Origin: Cydia pomonella
Taxonomy: Eukaryota > Arthropoda > Insecta > Lepidoptera > Tortricidae
Length of the DNA: 64,000 nucleotides
Assembly (NCBI RefSeq): GCF_033807575.1
Contig: NC_084707.1
Span: 18,462,550 to 18,526,549, forward strand
Direction: 5' to 3'
Shown here: piece by piece, positions 1 through 12,100 of the stretch
How the letters are laid out: each line of letters starts with the position of its first letter
How positions within the stretch are numbered: the stretch's first letter is position 1
The notes under the pieces: generated by a model
Databases searched by the model: none
What the model was told of the DNA's origin: nothing
The model's input: the letters and a program-made list of their open reading frames with translations, nothing else
Translations under genes and position numbers: made by a program

Positions 1-74
1 TTCGACTTTACTGTGCAGCTGTAGCGCATCGCCGCGCCTGAGCCCTCGTGCACGAGCCGCACGAGCGAGCGGAT

Positions 75-2684
75 ACCGCGTGCAGTCGCTCGGTCATCAC
101 GGCAGTGACTGCCTTGTTGTTACCTCGTGCTGGTGGAAGCCCCAGGCGGGCAGCTGGCGGCCGCTGTAGCGCAGCGCCGCGCCCGAGCCCTCGTGCACGA
201 GCCGCACGAGCGAGCGGATACCGCGTGCAGTCGCTCGGTCATCACGGCAGTGACTGCCTTGTTGTTACCTCGTGCTGGTGGAAGCCCCAGGCGGGCAGCT
301 GGCGGCCGCTGTAGCGCAGCGCCGCGCCCGAGCCCTCGTGCACGAGCCGCACGAGCGAGCGGATACCGCGTGCAGTCGCTCGGTCATCACGGCAGTGACT
401 GCCTCGTTGTTACCTCGTGCTGGTGGAAGCCCCAGGCGGGCAGCTGGCGGCCGCTGTAGCGCAGCGCCGCGCCCGAGCCCTCGTGCACGAGCCGCACGAG
501 CGAGCGGATACCGCGTGCAGTCGCTCGGTCATCACGGCAGTGACTGCCTCGTTGTTACCTCGTGCTGGTGGAAGCCCCAGGCGGGCAGCTGGCGGCCGCT
601 GTAGCGCAGCGCCGCGCCCGAGCCCTCGTGCACGAGCCGCACGAGCGAGCGGATACCGCGTGCAGTCGCTCGGTCATCACGGCAGTGACTGCCTTGTTGT
701 TACCTCGTGCTGGTGGAAGCCCCAGGCGGGCAGCTGGCGGCCGCTGTAGCGCAGCGCCGCGCCCGAGCCCTCGTGCACGAGCCGCACGAGCGAGCGGATA
801 CCGCGTGCAGTCGCTCGGTCATCACGGCAGTGACTGCCTTGTTGTTACCTCGTGCTGGTGGAAGCCCCAGGCGGGCAGCTGGCGGCCGCTGTAGCGCAGC
901 GCCGCGCCCGAGCCCTCGTGCACGAGCCGCACGAGCGAGCGGATACCGCGTGCAGTCGCTCGGTCATCACGGCAGTGACTGCCTTGTTGTTACCTCGTGC
1001 TGGTGGAAGCCCCAGGCGGGCAGCTGGCGGCCGCTGTAGCGCAGCGCCGCGCCCGAGCCCTCGTGCACGAGCCGCACGAGCGAGCGGATACCGCGTGCAG
1101 TCGCTCGGTCATCACGGCAGTGACTGCCTTGTTGTTACCTCGTGCTGGTGGAAGCCCCAGGCGGGCAGCTGGCGGCCGCTGTAGCGCAGCGCCGCGCCCG
1201 AGCCCTCGTGCACGAGCCGCACGAGCGAGCGGATACCGCGTGCAGTCGCTCGGTCATCACGGCAGTGACTGCCTTGTTGTTACCTCGTGCTGGTGGAAGC
1301 CCCAGGCGGGCAGCTGGCGGCCGCTGTAGCGCAGCGCCGCGCCCGAGCCCTCGTGCACGAGCCGCACGAGCGAGCGGATACCGCGTGCAGTCGCTCGGTC
1401 ATCACGGCAGTGACTGCCTCGTTGTTACCTCGTGCTGGTGGAAGCCCCAGGCGGGCAGCTGGCGGCCGCTGTAGCGCAGCGCCGCGCCCGAGCCCTCGTG
1501 CACGAGCCGCACGAGCGAGCGGATACCGCGTGCAGTCGCTCGGTCATCACGGCAGTGACTGCCTCGTTGTTACCTCGTGCTGGTGGAAGCCCCAGGCGGG
1601 CAGCTGGCGGCCGCTGTAGCGCAGCGCCGCGCCCGAGCCCTCGTGCACGAGCCGCACGAGCGAGCGGATACCGCGTGCAGTCGCTCGGTCATCACGGCAG
1701 TGACTGCCTTGTTGTTACCTCGTGCTGGTGGAAGCCCCAGGCGGGCAGCTGGCGGCCGCTGTAGCGCAGCGCCGCGCCCGAGCCCTCGTGCACGAGCCGC
1801 ACGAGCGAGCGGATACCGCGTGCAGTCGCTCGGTCATCACGGCAGTGACTGCCTTGTTGTTACCTCGTGCTGGTGGAAGCCCCAGGCGGGCAGCTGGCGG
1901 CCGCTGTAGCGCAGCGCCGCGCCCGAGCCCTCGTGCACGAGCCGCACGAGCGAGCGGATACCGCGTGCAGTCGCTCGGTCATCACGGCAGTGACTGCCTC
2001 GTTGTTACCTCGTGCTGGTGGAAGCCCCAGGCGGGCAGCTGGCGGCCGCTGTAGCGCAGCGCCGCGCCCGAGCCCTCGTGCACGAGCCGCACGAGCGAGC
2101 GGATACCGCGTGCAGTCGCTCGGTCATCACGGCAGTGACTGCCTTGTTGTTACCTCGTGCTGGTGGAAGCCCCAGGCGGGCAGCTGGCGGCCGCTGTAGC
2201 GCAGCGCCGCGCCCGAGCCCTCGTGCACGAGCCGCACGAGCGAGCGGATACCGCGTGCAGTCGCTCGGTCATCACGGCAGTGACTGCCTTGTTGTTACCT
2301 CGTGCTGGTGGAAGCCCCAGGCGGGCAGCTGGCGGCCGCTGTAGCGCAGCGCCGCGCCCGAGCCCTCGTGCACGAGCCGCACGAGCGAGCGGATACCGCG
2401 TGCAGTCGCTCGGTCATCACGGCAGTGACTGCCTTGTTGTTACCTCGTGCTGGTGGAAGCCCCAGGCGGGCAGCTGGCGGCCGCTGTAGCGCAGCGCCGC
2501 GCCCGAGCCCTCGTGCACGAGCCGCACGAGCGAGCGGATACCGCGTGCAGTCGCTCGGTCATCACGGCAGTGACTGCCTTGTTGTTACCTCGTGCTGGTG
2601 GAAGCCCCAGGCGGGCAGCTGGCGGCCGCTGTAGCGCAGCGCCGCGCCCGAGCCCTCGTGCACGAGCCGCACGAGCGAGCGGAT
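75..2684 (-). repeat. 145-bp tandem array, 18 copies, duplicating a POMT1 exon/intron junction
   Basis: Eighteen head-to-tail copies of a 145-bp unit, nearly identical; a degenerate partial copy occupies about 15-74. Read on the minus strand, each unit is the last 96 nt (32 codons) of POMT1 exon 8 followed by the first 49 nt of the next intron, starting GTAACAAC. The right-most copy (2540-2684) is continuous with the genuine exon: similarity stops at 2684/2685, inside the coding part. The only variation I saw is C or T (plus strand) at one site, position +9 of each intron copy. Translating past the donor gives a stop after eight codons. The long plus-strand reading frames here are by-products of the period. 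The seventeen extra copies lie in the intron downstream of exon 8. Copy number could be affected by assembly. Confidence 0.95.
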
Positions 2685-5600
2685 GCTGTCCCACGTGGCG
2701 TCGTCGCTCGCTCGGTTGATGATCTCCACGCGCCAGAGGTTTTGCGCCGGCATCGACACGTTGTAGTCGATGTAGCATGACACCTCCTGTAATGTTGTTT
2801 AGGTGACTAAATCTCGTAATAGCTAATATTTTGGATAAAGTGAAGCGGTTAGGGTAGGAGAATTCAAATTAAACACCCAAACGCTTTTAAATTACTTAAT
2901 ATATTTTAAATTATTAGCGTGCGGAGGTCGTGGTAAAGGTCTGTTAAATATCAATAAGCCTGTCTGGTTTCACTGACGTTGTAGGGTACTCCCCTGACGT
3001 GGCAAGGTGAACGTGCAGGGCCCGGGTCGGTCGTCGGGACGTCGCGGAAAGCGCCGAGGTCAGCTGGTGTGTGATGCAAGGAAGCCTCTGGCTTGCTTCC
3101 TACTCTGCGGCCGGATCAGCAGGTACCTCCTGCCGCCGCCGTAGGTTTATGCCGTACAATACAAATGCACTCCTTAAACGGGGTGCACGACGGAAGATAA
3201 GTTATTTAACTAGTACGTTAGCTCATTACTAAGAATTAAGTATTACGATATTAAATTATCCTCGACTAACACAGCCGATTAAACGTTATTATTTCAAATT
3301 GAACCGGCGCGTGAGACGACACGGCACAAGGCTCGTGAACGCGACCGTTCAGTTAGAACAGATGTGACTTATCGTGGTGCTGCTGTGTGACATCGAATGT
3401 AACGTAGCCCGCGGACTGGACGCAAGCACTGTGCAGACTGGGCGCAAGCCCTGTACGATTTATGTATCATACAGCGTTTAGGTGAGCTTTGATTAATTCG
3501 ACGCGCATCACCAGATTAGGTAAAACCATAGGCACAAGGCACAACAATTATTCTGATGGTCCTACACAAGACTTACATTACGACACAAGTGCGAACACGA
3601 CCGAAGGGAGTGTTTTAAATCGACACGAGTTGCGAATTATCTATTCGCACAAATTCGCACATGTATCTAACAACGTTTTACAGTACATATGGCCCTTTAA
3701 ATGTTTGACACAGTAACGTAATATATACTCATTTGCGCACTAGTGCGGTAAAGTAGCACCATATGTACTGTAAAGTACTTTTCCTACTCATCTACTGTTA
3801 TCTGTCATTTATATATTCATTAACACGAATATAAGAACATACATAAAAGGTTTCAAGAAAAGTCTATATTGTCTATTCCTCATAATCATAACAGCAAATT
3901 GTGCTTTAAAATCGCTATAACGTTACTGCGATTAATGGCTACCAACGTAACAAAATCAAAACGAATACAGTTTCAAACTAAGTGCATTGCTGCCAACTTA
4001 CAAAATATTCACTTGGTTGCATAGTAAAAACAATTGCTTCATAAGTCAAAAACACGCATGTGACACCCGTAATATAGCAACACCCACAGACTACGAAGAC
4101 CGCTTAGCGTTGCTTGTTAGTCTCCATAGGCCATTGTGGCCAAAATCGAGAAAAAAACTGTCCAAAACTTTAATTTAGCAAAGAGCAAATACCAGGACCT
4201 CATGAGTTACGAGAAGGTATCGCCGACCGTCCGGGCCGCGGCGGGCCGGGCGCGTAACACAAGGTATGCTCGCGTATCTTAGCTATATACGTTTGCTTTG
4301 TTTACCTTAATTAAGATTTATTTTTGTTGACTCGTAGGAAAAGTATTGTATGCAACGTTATATAAGTAGGTCAAAAAATACTCGTGGCGTATTCCTTTAC
4401 AATGTTCGCCTACGCCTTCGGCTCTGGCTCACATTGTAACTAACGCCACTCGCCTTTTTTGACCCTTCTTATACAACTGTTGCATAAAATACTATAATTA
4501 CAATGAAGACCCGGAGAGTTAATTTGTTATTAAACTGTTTATACAAATAGTAGAGTAACCTGTGACTGCGGCGACGCGGCCGCAGCGACGTCGTGCGAGT
4601 TGAGCGCGCGACTGGTGATGCCGTGCAGCAGCTGCACCACGTCCCCGTGCCGGACGGCGTCGGGCGGCCGCGCCACGGCCAGCGACGCCACGCCGGGCCG
4701 CTTCACGATCCACCAGTTGTTCACGTCCTTGAAGCTGTAGCACGTCACTTGCTGCTGGTGCGAGGAGCCGCGCCCGTCCGCGTACCGCACCGGGTACACG
4801 TGCGCGTGCGAGTGCAGCCAGCACGTGCGGCCGTGAGTGTGCCTGCAGGTTTTAAAGTTGTATTAAACAAGACATTAATGTATGGTGCACAATAAAGAAT
4901 ATTTACTTACTTACTTACTTACATTCGTTGAAAAAACCAATAAAATGCTATAGGTATTTGTAACCCACAAAACTAGTTGCCTATAGCGAGGAAATTGCTG
5001 CGTGAAACAGCTTGATTTCTAAAAACTCGCCTTAACGTATTCAGTGCGCAGTCCGTCATTTGCATCCTTTCTTGAATTATGTTGTGTTCCAATTGACGAC
5101 CATTCTGGCCGAGTGGGTAGTGACATTAGTGACCCTACCTATGAAGCCGATGGTTCTAAGTTCAAATCCCGGTAAGGGCATTTATTTGTGGGATGAGCAC
5201 AGATATTTACATCTGAATCTTGGGTGTGTTCTATGTATTTATATATTACATATATCGTTGTCCGAGTACCCACAACACAAGCCTCCCTGAGCTTACTGTG
5301 GGACTTAGTCAATTTGTGTAATAATGTCTTATAATATATATATTAATAAACATCTACTTAAGCCCTAAATCATTAAATCTCCTCACGAGTACGCTTTGAG
5401 CGCCAGCGACCTAAGTAGGAAACAAATTCTTTTCATAAGCATTTGAGCAACATTCATATGATCTCCGTAGAATACCTTAGCGTTATCTGTGAGCCGTGCG
5501 CGACGTGCAACGGTTGTCCGCGCGTGATGCTAGCAAGTCCCCCTTGCAACGACGCCTGCAGGTAAAATTACGTCAAAAATGTTGCTTATGAAGGATATAA

Positions 5601-7833
5601 TACAAAAAGAATAATCTGCGTTTTAAATAATAGGTAACCTGAAAGGCACTGGTCATCACGCTATCATGTGGCCCCGCGCGCGGCAGCATCGCCAAGTGCG
5701 CGTAGAATACGCCAATGTAGACAGCCAGCGGCAACGCAACCAACACCACCAGGCGCCAGAGGGCTGAGAACAATAGCCGCAGGGTGGAGTCTGTGTCGCC
5801 GATCCGTTGCCAGATCTGGCGGCCCACTATGAACACTGCCAGGTAGTAGGTGTAGAGGCCAGAGTATTTTACGCTAAAAACGTTATGGTAATTTAAATTA
5901 CTTTGATTTAAATTTGCAATGTCTACAGGAACAATGTGTTAAGCATACAATAAAATGTGTATGACCCTTATCTGACAACTCTAGCCAGACTTTTTAAGGT
6001 TTTCCTTATAAATTAATGGCTGGGTAGCTAATGATAGCAGTAGTAAAAAGCTAAGGTTAGGTAAATATAAACTATATAAACCAACTTTCTTGTGCTGTTT
6101 TGATATATTATCATTGTCAATTCTGTTGTAAACCTTATTCCAACTGGATAAAGCCTACCAGTGCTCAGTCAAGGTGTTGGCGTTAGTACATACTTAATAG
6201 GATGGGTAGATAAGCTGACCAGAATATAAAATAGTCTTGTGCTTTCATTACCAATCTTAGTAAGGTCTAAATATTTATTATTACATTTTACTCACGAAAA
6301 ACAACAGCCAAGTGAAACTGCACTGATGCACAGCCAAATAACTGAAGAGGCACCATTGTTTTTTGTACTTTTTATAGCACAGAGAACTCCACATAGTCCA
6401 AATAACATCTGAATGCACTCCAGTAACATAAATCTTGACTGGGCTAGGAAACAATTCTCTGTAACAACAATTTATAAATAACAACAGCACAAAATCTTTA
6501 AAATGATTGAAATAGTAACAGATCTAAAAATTCTTACCAAATAGAATTAACACAGCAGCTAAGATAGCTGTCCATTGATATGTACACATTTCAAGCATCA
6601 ACTGATAAGAAACAGAAACTAGTAAACTGCCAGCCACAGCAGGCACCAATCTTAAAGCTCCTATGGGTACATTGTCGGCATATGGTGAGCCAATGCGGTC
6701 AAAGGTGAAGTTGCCATCATAGCCAGCAGCTTTACCCGCCAGGTACAACAGCTGCTTGCCCAGTGGGGGGTGGGCATCGAAGAAAAATATGCCTTTGGTG
6801 TACAAAGACACATATCTTCCATAATGTAGTTCATCAAAGCTGTAAACATAATAAATAAATATAATAAAGCAATCTTATTTTTTTGTATTGAACATATTCC
6901 AGTATACCTAAGTATCTATTAGGATAAGATAGGACAATATTAGGGAATGCTCCGTGAGTACTGAGTTTGTATGGCAACTGTATATCATAGAAACCCAGTA
7001 CCAGTACTCCCTGGACAATATGATCCAATGACTCTTAGTGTATATTTATATACTATGAGTTTTCTAGTGTGGCATTGTAATAACTGATTTAATTTTATAA
7101 AAGTAACCAAGCTTAGAAATTAATGTATAATTTTAATAATTTTTTACTATATTAATTTTAACGGCTAATAACCCACTAGGTAGTGGTTCATTTTATGTAG
7201 GATTGCACAGAAGTGTATGTAAGAAAATATAATTTGTCAAAATGTACATGATGATTATTTAAAAAACTTTATTACACACTTACACAATATATCTTGGTTC
7301 CTGCAGATTGTACAAGCGAGTGCATAGTGCTATGACTAGCAATGTCAAGCACACCAGATCTATCTTGATGTGTAAATAAAAACTAGAGGGTGAACTTTCT
7401 GCATCATTTATAAGTATTTTGTTGGTTTGTTTATAAGAAAGTGGTTCAGCTTCCGATTCAGCAGGAGCTCCATCCCCCTAAAGCATGATTAATAAATCTA
7501 GTTCATAAAATGAATCAATTATTATTTCAAAAAGGAATAATTATTTCATAGCAACTAAAAGTGCGGCGGTTTCAGTTAATGCATTCAAATAAATTAATAG
7601 TTTTTAAAAGTTTAAGAGTACCAGGTAACTGTTATGTATAGGCTCCCTTTACTTGATTATAACTAATAAATGCATTTTATAGAGTGCTAATTACAACATA
7701 ACAGAAATATAAACATTAATTTACTACTTACAACTTCCCTTTCATTTATGGTATTCTCTGTGTAACATTCTTCCGAAAGTTCGGTGACCTCGTTCAACTT
7801 CTTTTCGCCCTTGCGTTTCCTAATATTGCTCAT
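2589..7833 (-). CDS. POMT1: Protein O-mannosyltransferase 1 (rotated abdomen orthologue), C-terminal exons off-window
   Basis: An ER multi-membrane enzyme that transfers mannose from dolichyl-phosphate mannose to Ser/Thr; in animals it works with POMT2. Eight exons, phases consistent: 7732-7833, 7284-7477, 6538-6839, 6296-6458, 5639-5873, 5476-5555, 4560-4842, 2589-2786. They encode about 519 residues; the family is roughly 740, so the last MIR segment and C-terminal membrane domain lie left of the window. The N-terminus is MSNIRKRKGEKK, followed by a first membrane helix (IDLVCLTLLVIALC), the conserved loop FDELHYGRY with the acidic pair, FFFDAHPPLGKQ, and DNVPIGALRLVPA. The lumenal MIR region has GRGSSHQQQVTCYSFKDVNN and NSHDVAAAASPQSQ, then SCYIDYNVSMPAQNLWRVEI. 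These segments fit POMT1 better than POMT2. Intron 7 is about 1.8 kb and repeat-laden. The donor after exon 8 is the one multiplied in the 145-bp array. Confidence 0.95.
3571..3774 (+). repeat. Dispersed repeat with internal hairpin, copy 1
   Basis: Lies in POMT1 intron 7. It shares long stretches with copies at 21690-21918 and 36662-36894: a segment around 'cgaagggagtgttttaaatc', then 'cacgagttgcgaatta'. The 3' third is bounded by inverted arms 'ttacagtacatatgg' and 'ccatatgtactgtaa', so that part folds into a hairpin. This copy lacks about 40 bp near its left end that the other two have. No coding potential; probably a MITE. Confidence 0.75.
4343..4492. mobile_element. Hairpin MITE in POMT1 intron 7
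   Basis: The left arm begins 'gtattgtatgcaacg', continues through 'taggtcaaaaaatactcg' and ends 'gtggcgt'. The right arm is its imperfect reverse complement, ending 'tgttgcataaaatac'. Arms of about 45-50 bp surround a short centre containing 'gccttcggctctggctc'. No ORF. It lies 67 bp downstream of the exon 7 donor. Confidence 0.7.
4848..4922 (+). mobile_element. 3' tail of a non-LTR retroelement with (ttac)n end
   Basis: 'atgtatggtgcacaataaag' followed by a run of 'ttac' units. The same 'gtgcacaataaagaat' motif occurs at 42870-42890 after a recognisable LINE 3' end, so this is probably a 5'-truncated insertion. It sits directly beside the splice acceptor of POMT1 exon 7. Confidence 0.55.
5097..5350 (+). 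mobile_element. tRNA-derived SINE (full copy)
   Basis: The tRNA-like head 'tggccgagtgggtagtgac' (A box) and 'gttcaaatcccggtaag' (B box) is followed by a body with 'gagtacccacaacacaagcc' and 'gagcttactgtgggactta', ending in an AT-rich tail. A 5'-truncated copy of the same family lies at 57780-58010. It is in POMT1 intron 6, opposite to the gene. The head is too diverged and too long-tailed to be a working tRNA gene. Confidence 0.8.
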
Positions 7834-8114
7834 ATTATATTATTCTGAAATAAAAATCGTTTAGAAATGAATACTAGTATTTTTCAAATGGCATGCATGT
7901 TGAGTTATTAAGAAGTCTTATTATTTATTAATTTGCTGGCAAAACAACGGTACATTTCGTCAAACTTTCGAAGTTACAGTTTAACTTGACATTTGACATT
8001 GACACAAAGGAAGAGTATTTTCCTAGGATTCAAAGAATTATAAAAAAAGATTGTACCTACTTAAGGTGCTACGAGACGCGCGTACTAGCCACGAACTAGA
8101 TTTTATAAAACTTT

Positions 8115-8878
8115 TGGAGGATTTAACAACTGGAGACGCTTTTAAGAGCTTACTCCTCTGCCGAAACGCTCGGTCAATGGTCATATGTATTGTATGACCT
8201 TAACGACATAATCCGTCGGTCACTTACCACCGTCAACGTTCCGGTTATACTGGAGCCTGCCTTTTCTTTGATTTGATTCCGTGGATGATGGGACGTGTGC
8301 TCGTGTGGGACGCAACTTGTGTTGACACGCTAGCACCTTCCCACCCCCACGGTACTACACACAAAGCCGGCGCGGCGGCGGAAGCGGCAGAGGCCCTCAA
8401 AAAGCGCAAATACGGGAGTCTCGACACCAACTACAACTTTGTTGCATTTGGAGTCGAGATTCTTGGTCCGTGGGGCCCCGCAGCACAGGGCCTATACCGG
8501 CAATTGGCGAAACGGCTGGTGGATGGGACCGGGGATAAGAGAGCTGGCAGCTTCCTCGCCCAACGCTTGAGCATAGCGATCCAGCGAGGAAATGCTGCCA
8601 GCATCCTCGGTACCTTGCCACGGGGGCCCATTTTAGATTTAGATTTTTAGTTTTATATAGTAGTTTAGTTAATTGTATTACTTATATATTTTTTTATTAA
8701 CTTGTCTATAAAATTGTATATGTTTTTCTTGTATGGACTGACTTTTATCTGACATGGCTATTTGTACGTTACGTAGAACTAGGCATACATTTGACATGCC
8801 CCTCCCCCGCAAAAATCGGCAAACTGTTTTGTACAGAAAATTACAGTCAAGGCGTCTCCAGTTTTTAAATCCTCCAAG
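8115..8878. mobile_element. Inverted-repeat-bounded segment carrying a LINE fragment
   Basis: A 26-bp inverted repeat (one mismatch) bounds this segment: left 8115-8140 'ttggaggatttaacaactgg' plus 'agacgc', right 8852-8877 with the complementary 'gcgtctccagtttttaaatc' plus 'ctccaa'. Between them is a retrotransposon ORF fragment (8276-8650). The segment separates the divergent POMT1 and WRNIP1 starts. Whether the inverted repeat is a transposon end or a chance pairing of two insertions is not settled. Confidence 0.5.
8276..8650 (+). pseudogene. C-terminal fragment of a non-LTR retrotransposon polyprotein
   Basis: An open stretch of about 125 codons encoding RVLVWDATCVDTLAPSHPHG, then the motifs VEILGPWGPAAQ and FLAQRLSIAIQRGNAASILG, then a stop. 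This WDATC...DTLAPSH...QRGNAASILGT pattern is one I recognise from the C-terminal end of retrotransposon ORFs found in many invertebrate genomes. No reverse transcriptase motifs are present upstream within the segment, so it is a 5'-truncated relic. The exact clade is not determined. Confidence 0.65.
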
Positions 8879-9121
8879 ATAAAACTTGATCCTGTATCCT
8901 AGAAATTTCAGTGGTTTGACAAGTATGTAAACGCATCGTAGATGACTAGCAACATTCATTCAAATGTCACTGTCAAAATCCAATTCCCGGACCGGGAATT
9001 TCACGGTCAAATTTGCGACAAGTTGCAGTTGCAATTAGTGGTTTCATATATTTATATCACATTAATTCATAAAATATTGCTAGAGAAAGGATATGTTTCA
9101 GCACTCCAAGATTTTGTCACT

Positions 9122-12100
9122 ATGGATGGCTCTGTAGCATGCCCAGTATGCAACCGAGATTTCAAAAAGGACCAAATAGAAGACCATGTCAACAAATGTT
9201 TGTTTCTCAACACACAACCTGAGAAAAGTGCCGCAAAAAGAACGGGTTCTTTTTTTAACAGCATCTCTCCCAAAGAAAAGCGATTTAAGACAGAGAACAA
9301 TATAAACAACAACGCAACAAAACATATGGAGGTAAGTTTAAAATAATGTTGAGTAATATTTATACATGTCCTAAAACAATAGAACTAATAACTTTCTCTT
9401 TATTTCCAGCCTCAGCCTTCAAATTCTACTCCTAACAGCAATGGGAAGGAAGAACTTACAGGCAAGAGTGTCCCATTAGCTGAGCAAATGAGGCCTCTAA
9501 GTTTGGATGATATTGTCGGACATAAGGAGTCATTTGGTGCTGGCACTATGCTGCGATCAATGTTAGAACAAAACAAAATACCTAATATGATTTTATGGGG
9601 ACCACCTGGCTGTGGTAAGGTAAATATCTTAACATATCTTATTATTCATATTTATTTTGTTGAGACACTGTTATCTGTAAAGTATGTATACTTATAAAAA
9701 TGAATTTGTAATAATGTTTATTTTAGACATCAATGGCTAATGTTATTGCCCAAATCTGCAAAAAGCAGAAGAATTTGCGCTTTGTGAAGATGTCTGCTAC
9801 AATGTCTGGTATTAATGATGTCAAAGAAGTGGTAAAAGTAGCCAAAAACGAAGCTCAGTTTAAGAGACAAACTGTTCTATTCATGGATGAAATCCACAGG
9901 TAACAAATATGTTGAACATAGTATGTGTTGTACCAAGGTTGATGGAAAAGTGTGCTTTGTGGGTATTCTAATAAGATCCTAATAGAATTTTTATATTATG
10001 CATTTCCTTTTAAACAATATTAATTCAACACATATTATATTCTCTAAGCTTTATCTAACCTCTAAGTAAGTGATTATACTATTTTTTCTAACAAGCATAT
10101 TAACATAATCCATGTGCGTTTTGGTATTTAGTAGTTCATTGAATGAGTGACAGAGACTCAAAAACGTTTTTATGAACTTTTTGCAATTACTAGTTAAAAA
10201 AGAAACACCATATTTTTATGGGTTTCAGATTTAACAAACTTCAGCAAGACAGTTTTCTGCCTCATGTGGAAAATGGAACTATAATGCTCATTGGTGCAAC
10301 CACTGAAAACCCTTCGTTCAGTTTGAACAATGCCCTGCTCAGCCGATGTAAAGTTGTGGTCATGGAAAAACTGACTGTTGATGATGTGGTGCTGATATTA
10401 GAGAGAGCTGTGGAGAAAAATAAAGATGCAGTTCTAGTGGACACAGAAAGCAAATTTGAATGTCCTACAGATGGTGATATACCTAGGTAAATAACTACTA
10501 GTAGGTATAGGTATGTAACTTGCGTTTGATATCAGTAATTACAGCTATGAGTTAATACAATCATTTACATACATGGTGATGATGTAAATAAAATACATGA
10601 TGTAAATAAAATCATAGGATGATTTCTATTTGTTCTGCATTCTAGGATAATAATTTATTTGTTACATTTTCAGACTATGTTAGCTACAAGACAAATTTTA
10701 TTAATATCATTACCCACTTGCTCACTGCTCAGGCATGACTAGAGCACCTATGAATGAAGCTTCTTTACTATAGTTCAAACTAGTTAATAATGAGATAAAT
10801 CCACAGGTGTCTAGTGGAGCGCGCGTCGCTCCGCTGGCTGGGCGAGGTGAGCGACGGTGACGCGCGCGTGGCGCTGGGCGCGCTGGAGCTGGCCCTGGCG
10901 GCGCGCGCCGCGCCCGCCGAGTGCGTGCACCGGGCCGGGCCCGCGCTGCTCACGCTTGACGATATTAAGAATGGGATCAAGGTATGCTTTGCATTTGTGG
11001 TATCGACTGTTAGCTTCAAGGTGCCGGCAGCGGATCCACACGCCGCTCCGATGTGGGAGTGACACAGCGCTACTATATATGCACATATATAGTGATGTCC
11101 CGGAGCGGACGTCGGGGAGTTTCGCCGCAATCCTTCATTTCTTAGAACGCCTTATATTTGTAATAAAATAATTTATTGTTTATCATTCCAACTCCATTTT
11201 TTCAATTAAGTATTTCCAATAATAACCTGCAATAACTTTAACATCCATCTGATCATCATCACCTATTCCACAGCGTTCGCATATGGTGTACGACCACCAC
11301 GGCGAGGAGCACTACAACACGATCTCCGCAATCCACAAGTCCATCCGCGCGAGCGACGACAACGCGGCACTTTACTGGACGACCCGGGCTCTGCACGGCG
11401 GCGAGGACCCGCTCTACATCGCGAGGAGACTCGTCAGGATCGCCTGCGAAGATGTCGGTGAGTACAGGTCACTTAATCACGGCACGTAATAAATAATAGT
11501 ACAGAAAAGAAACTTCCTACAAAACCAAAGTTTGATAGCGATTCAGCAACGAATCATGCTGTCCCTTTCTAATATATGGCACTATCCCTTTCGGCTATTT
11601 AGGGTTGTCAAAATTCAAATTATCTTATCTGCGGTTGTGCACGCACAGGTACGACAAGTTGTACCAACCTTAATAATTGCTCGTAATAATGCTGAACCGA
11701 ACGGAGCCGAGAATGCCCGAAAGCGACTACGGCGAACATGATCTCCGAGATACACAAGTACATCTGCACGATCAACGTCAACGCGCTAAGGACCTGTTCT
11801 ACATCGCTAAGTGGCTTGTTAGGATCGCCTGCGAAAATGTTGGTAAGGTTAATGGGGAACACCTTCTTCCTCGCGTTGTCCCGGCATTTTGCCACGGCTC
11901 ATGGGAGCCTGGGGTCCGCTTGGCAACTAATAATGCCGAGTTTTTTTTTTTTTAATTTATTTGAATCAAAAGAAGATTACAAAAAGCCTTAAACTACTTA
12001 TCTGCCAAACTGAAGTACAGTTTGTTGGCAGAAAAAAAAAACTAAATCTACCCTCCATCAACTAGTATTGTAAATATTAATAACTATAGCCGCTTTTGCA

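Noticed and set aside
75..2684. CRISPR array
   Set aside because: Units are directly adjacent with no spacers, and the host is an animal.
48..2719. Chain of overlapping 110-codon frames on the plus strand
   Set aside because: They repeat every 145 bp and are antisense to the POMT1 exon copies; no independent protein.
5097..5180. Possible tRNA gene (A and B boxes)
   Set aside because: The cloverleaf does not close and the unit continues into a SINE body shared with 57780-58010.
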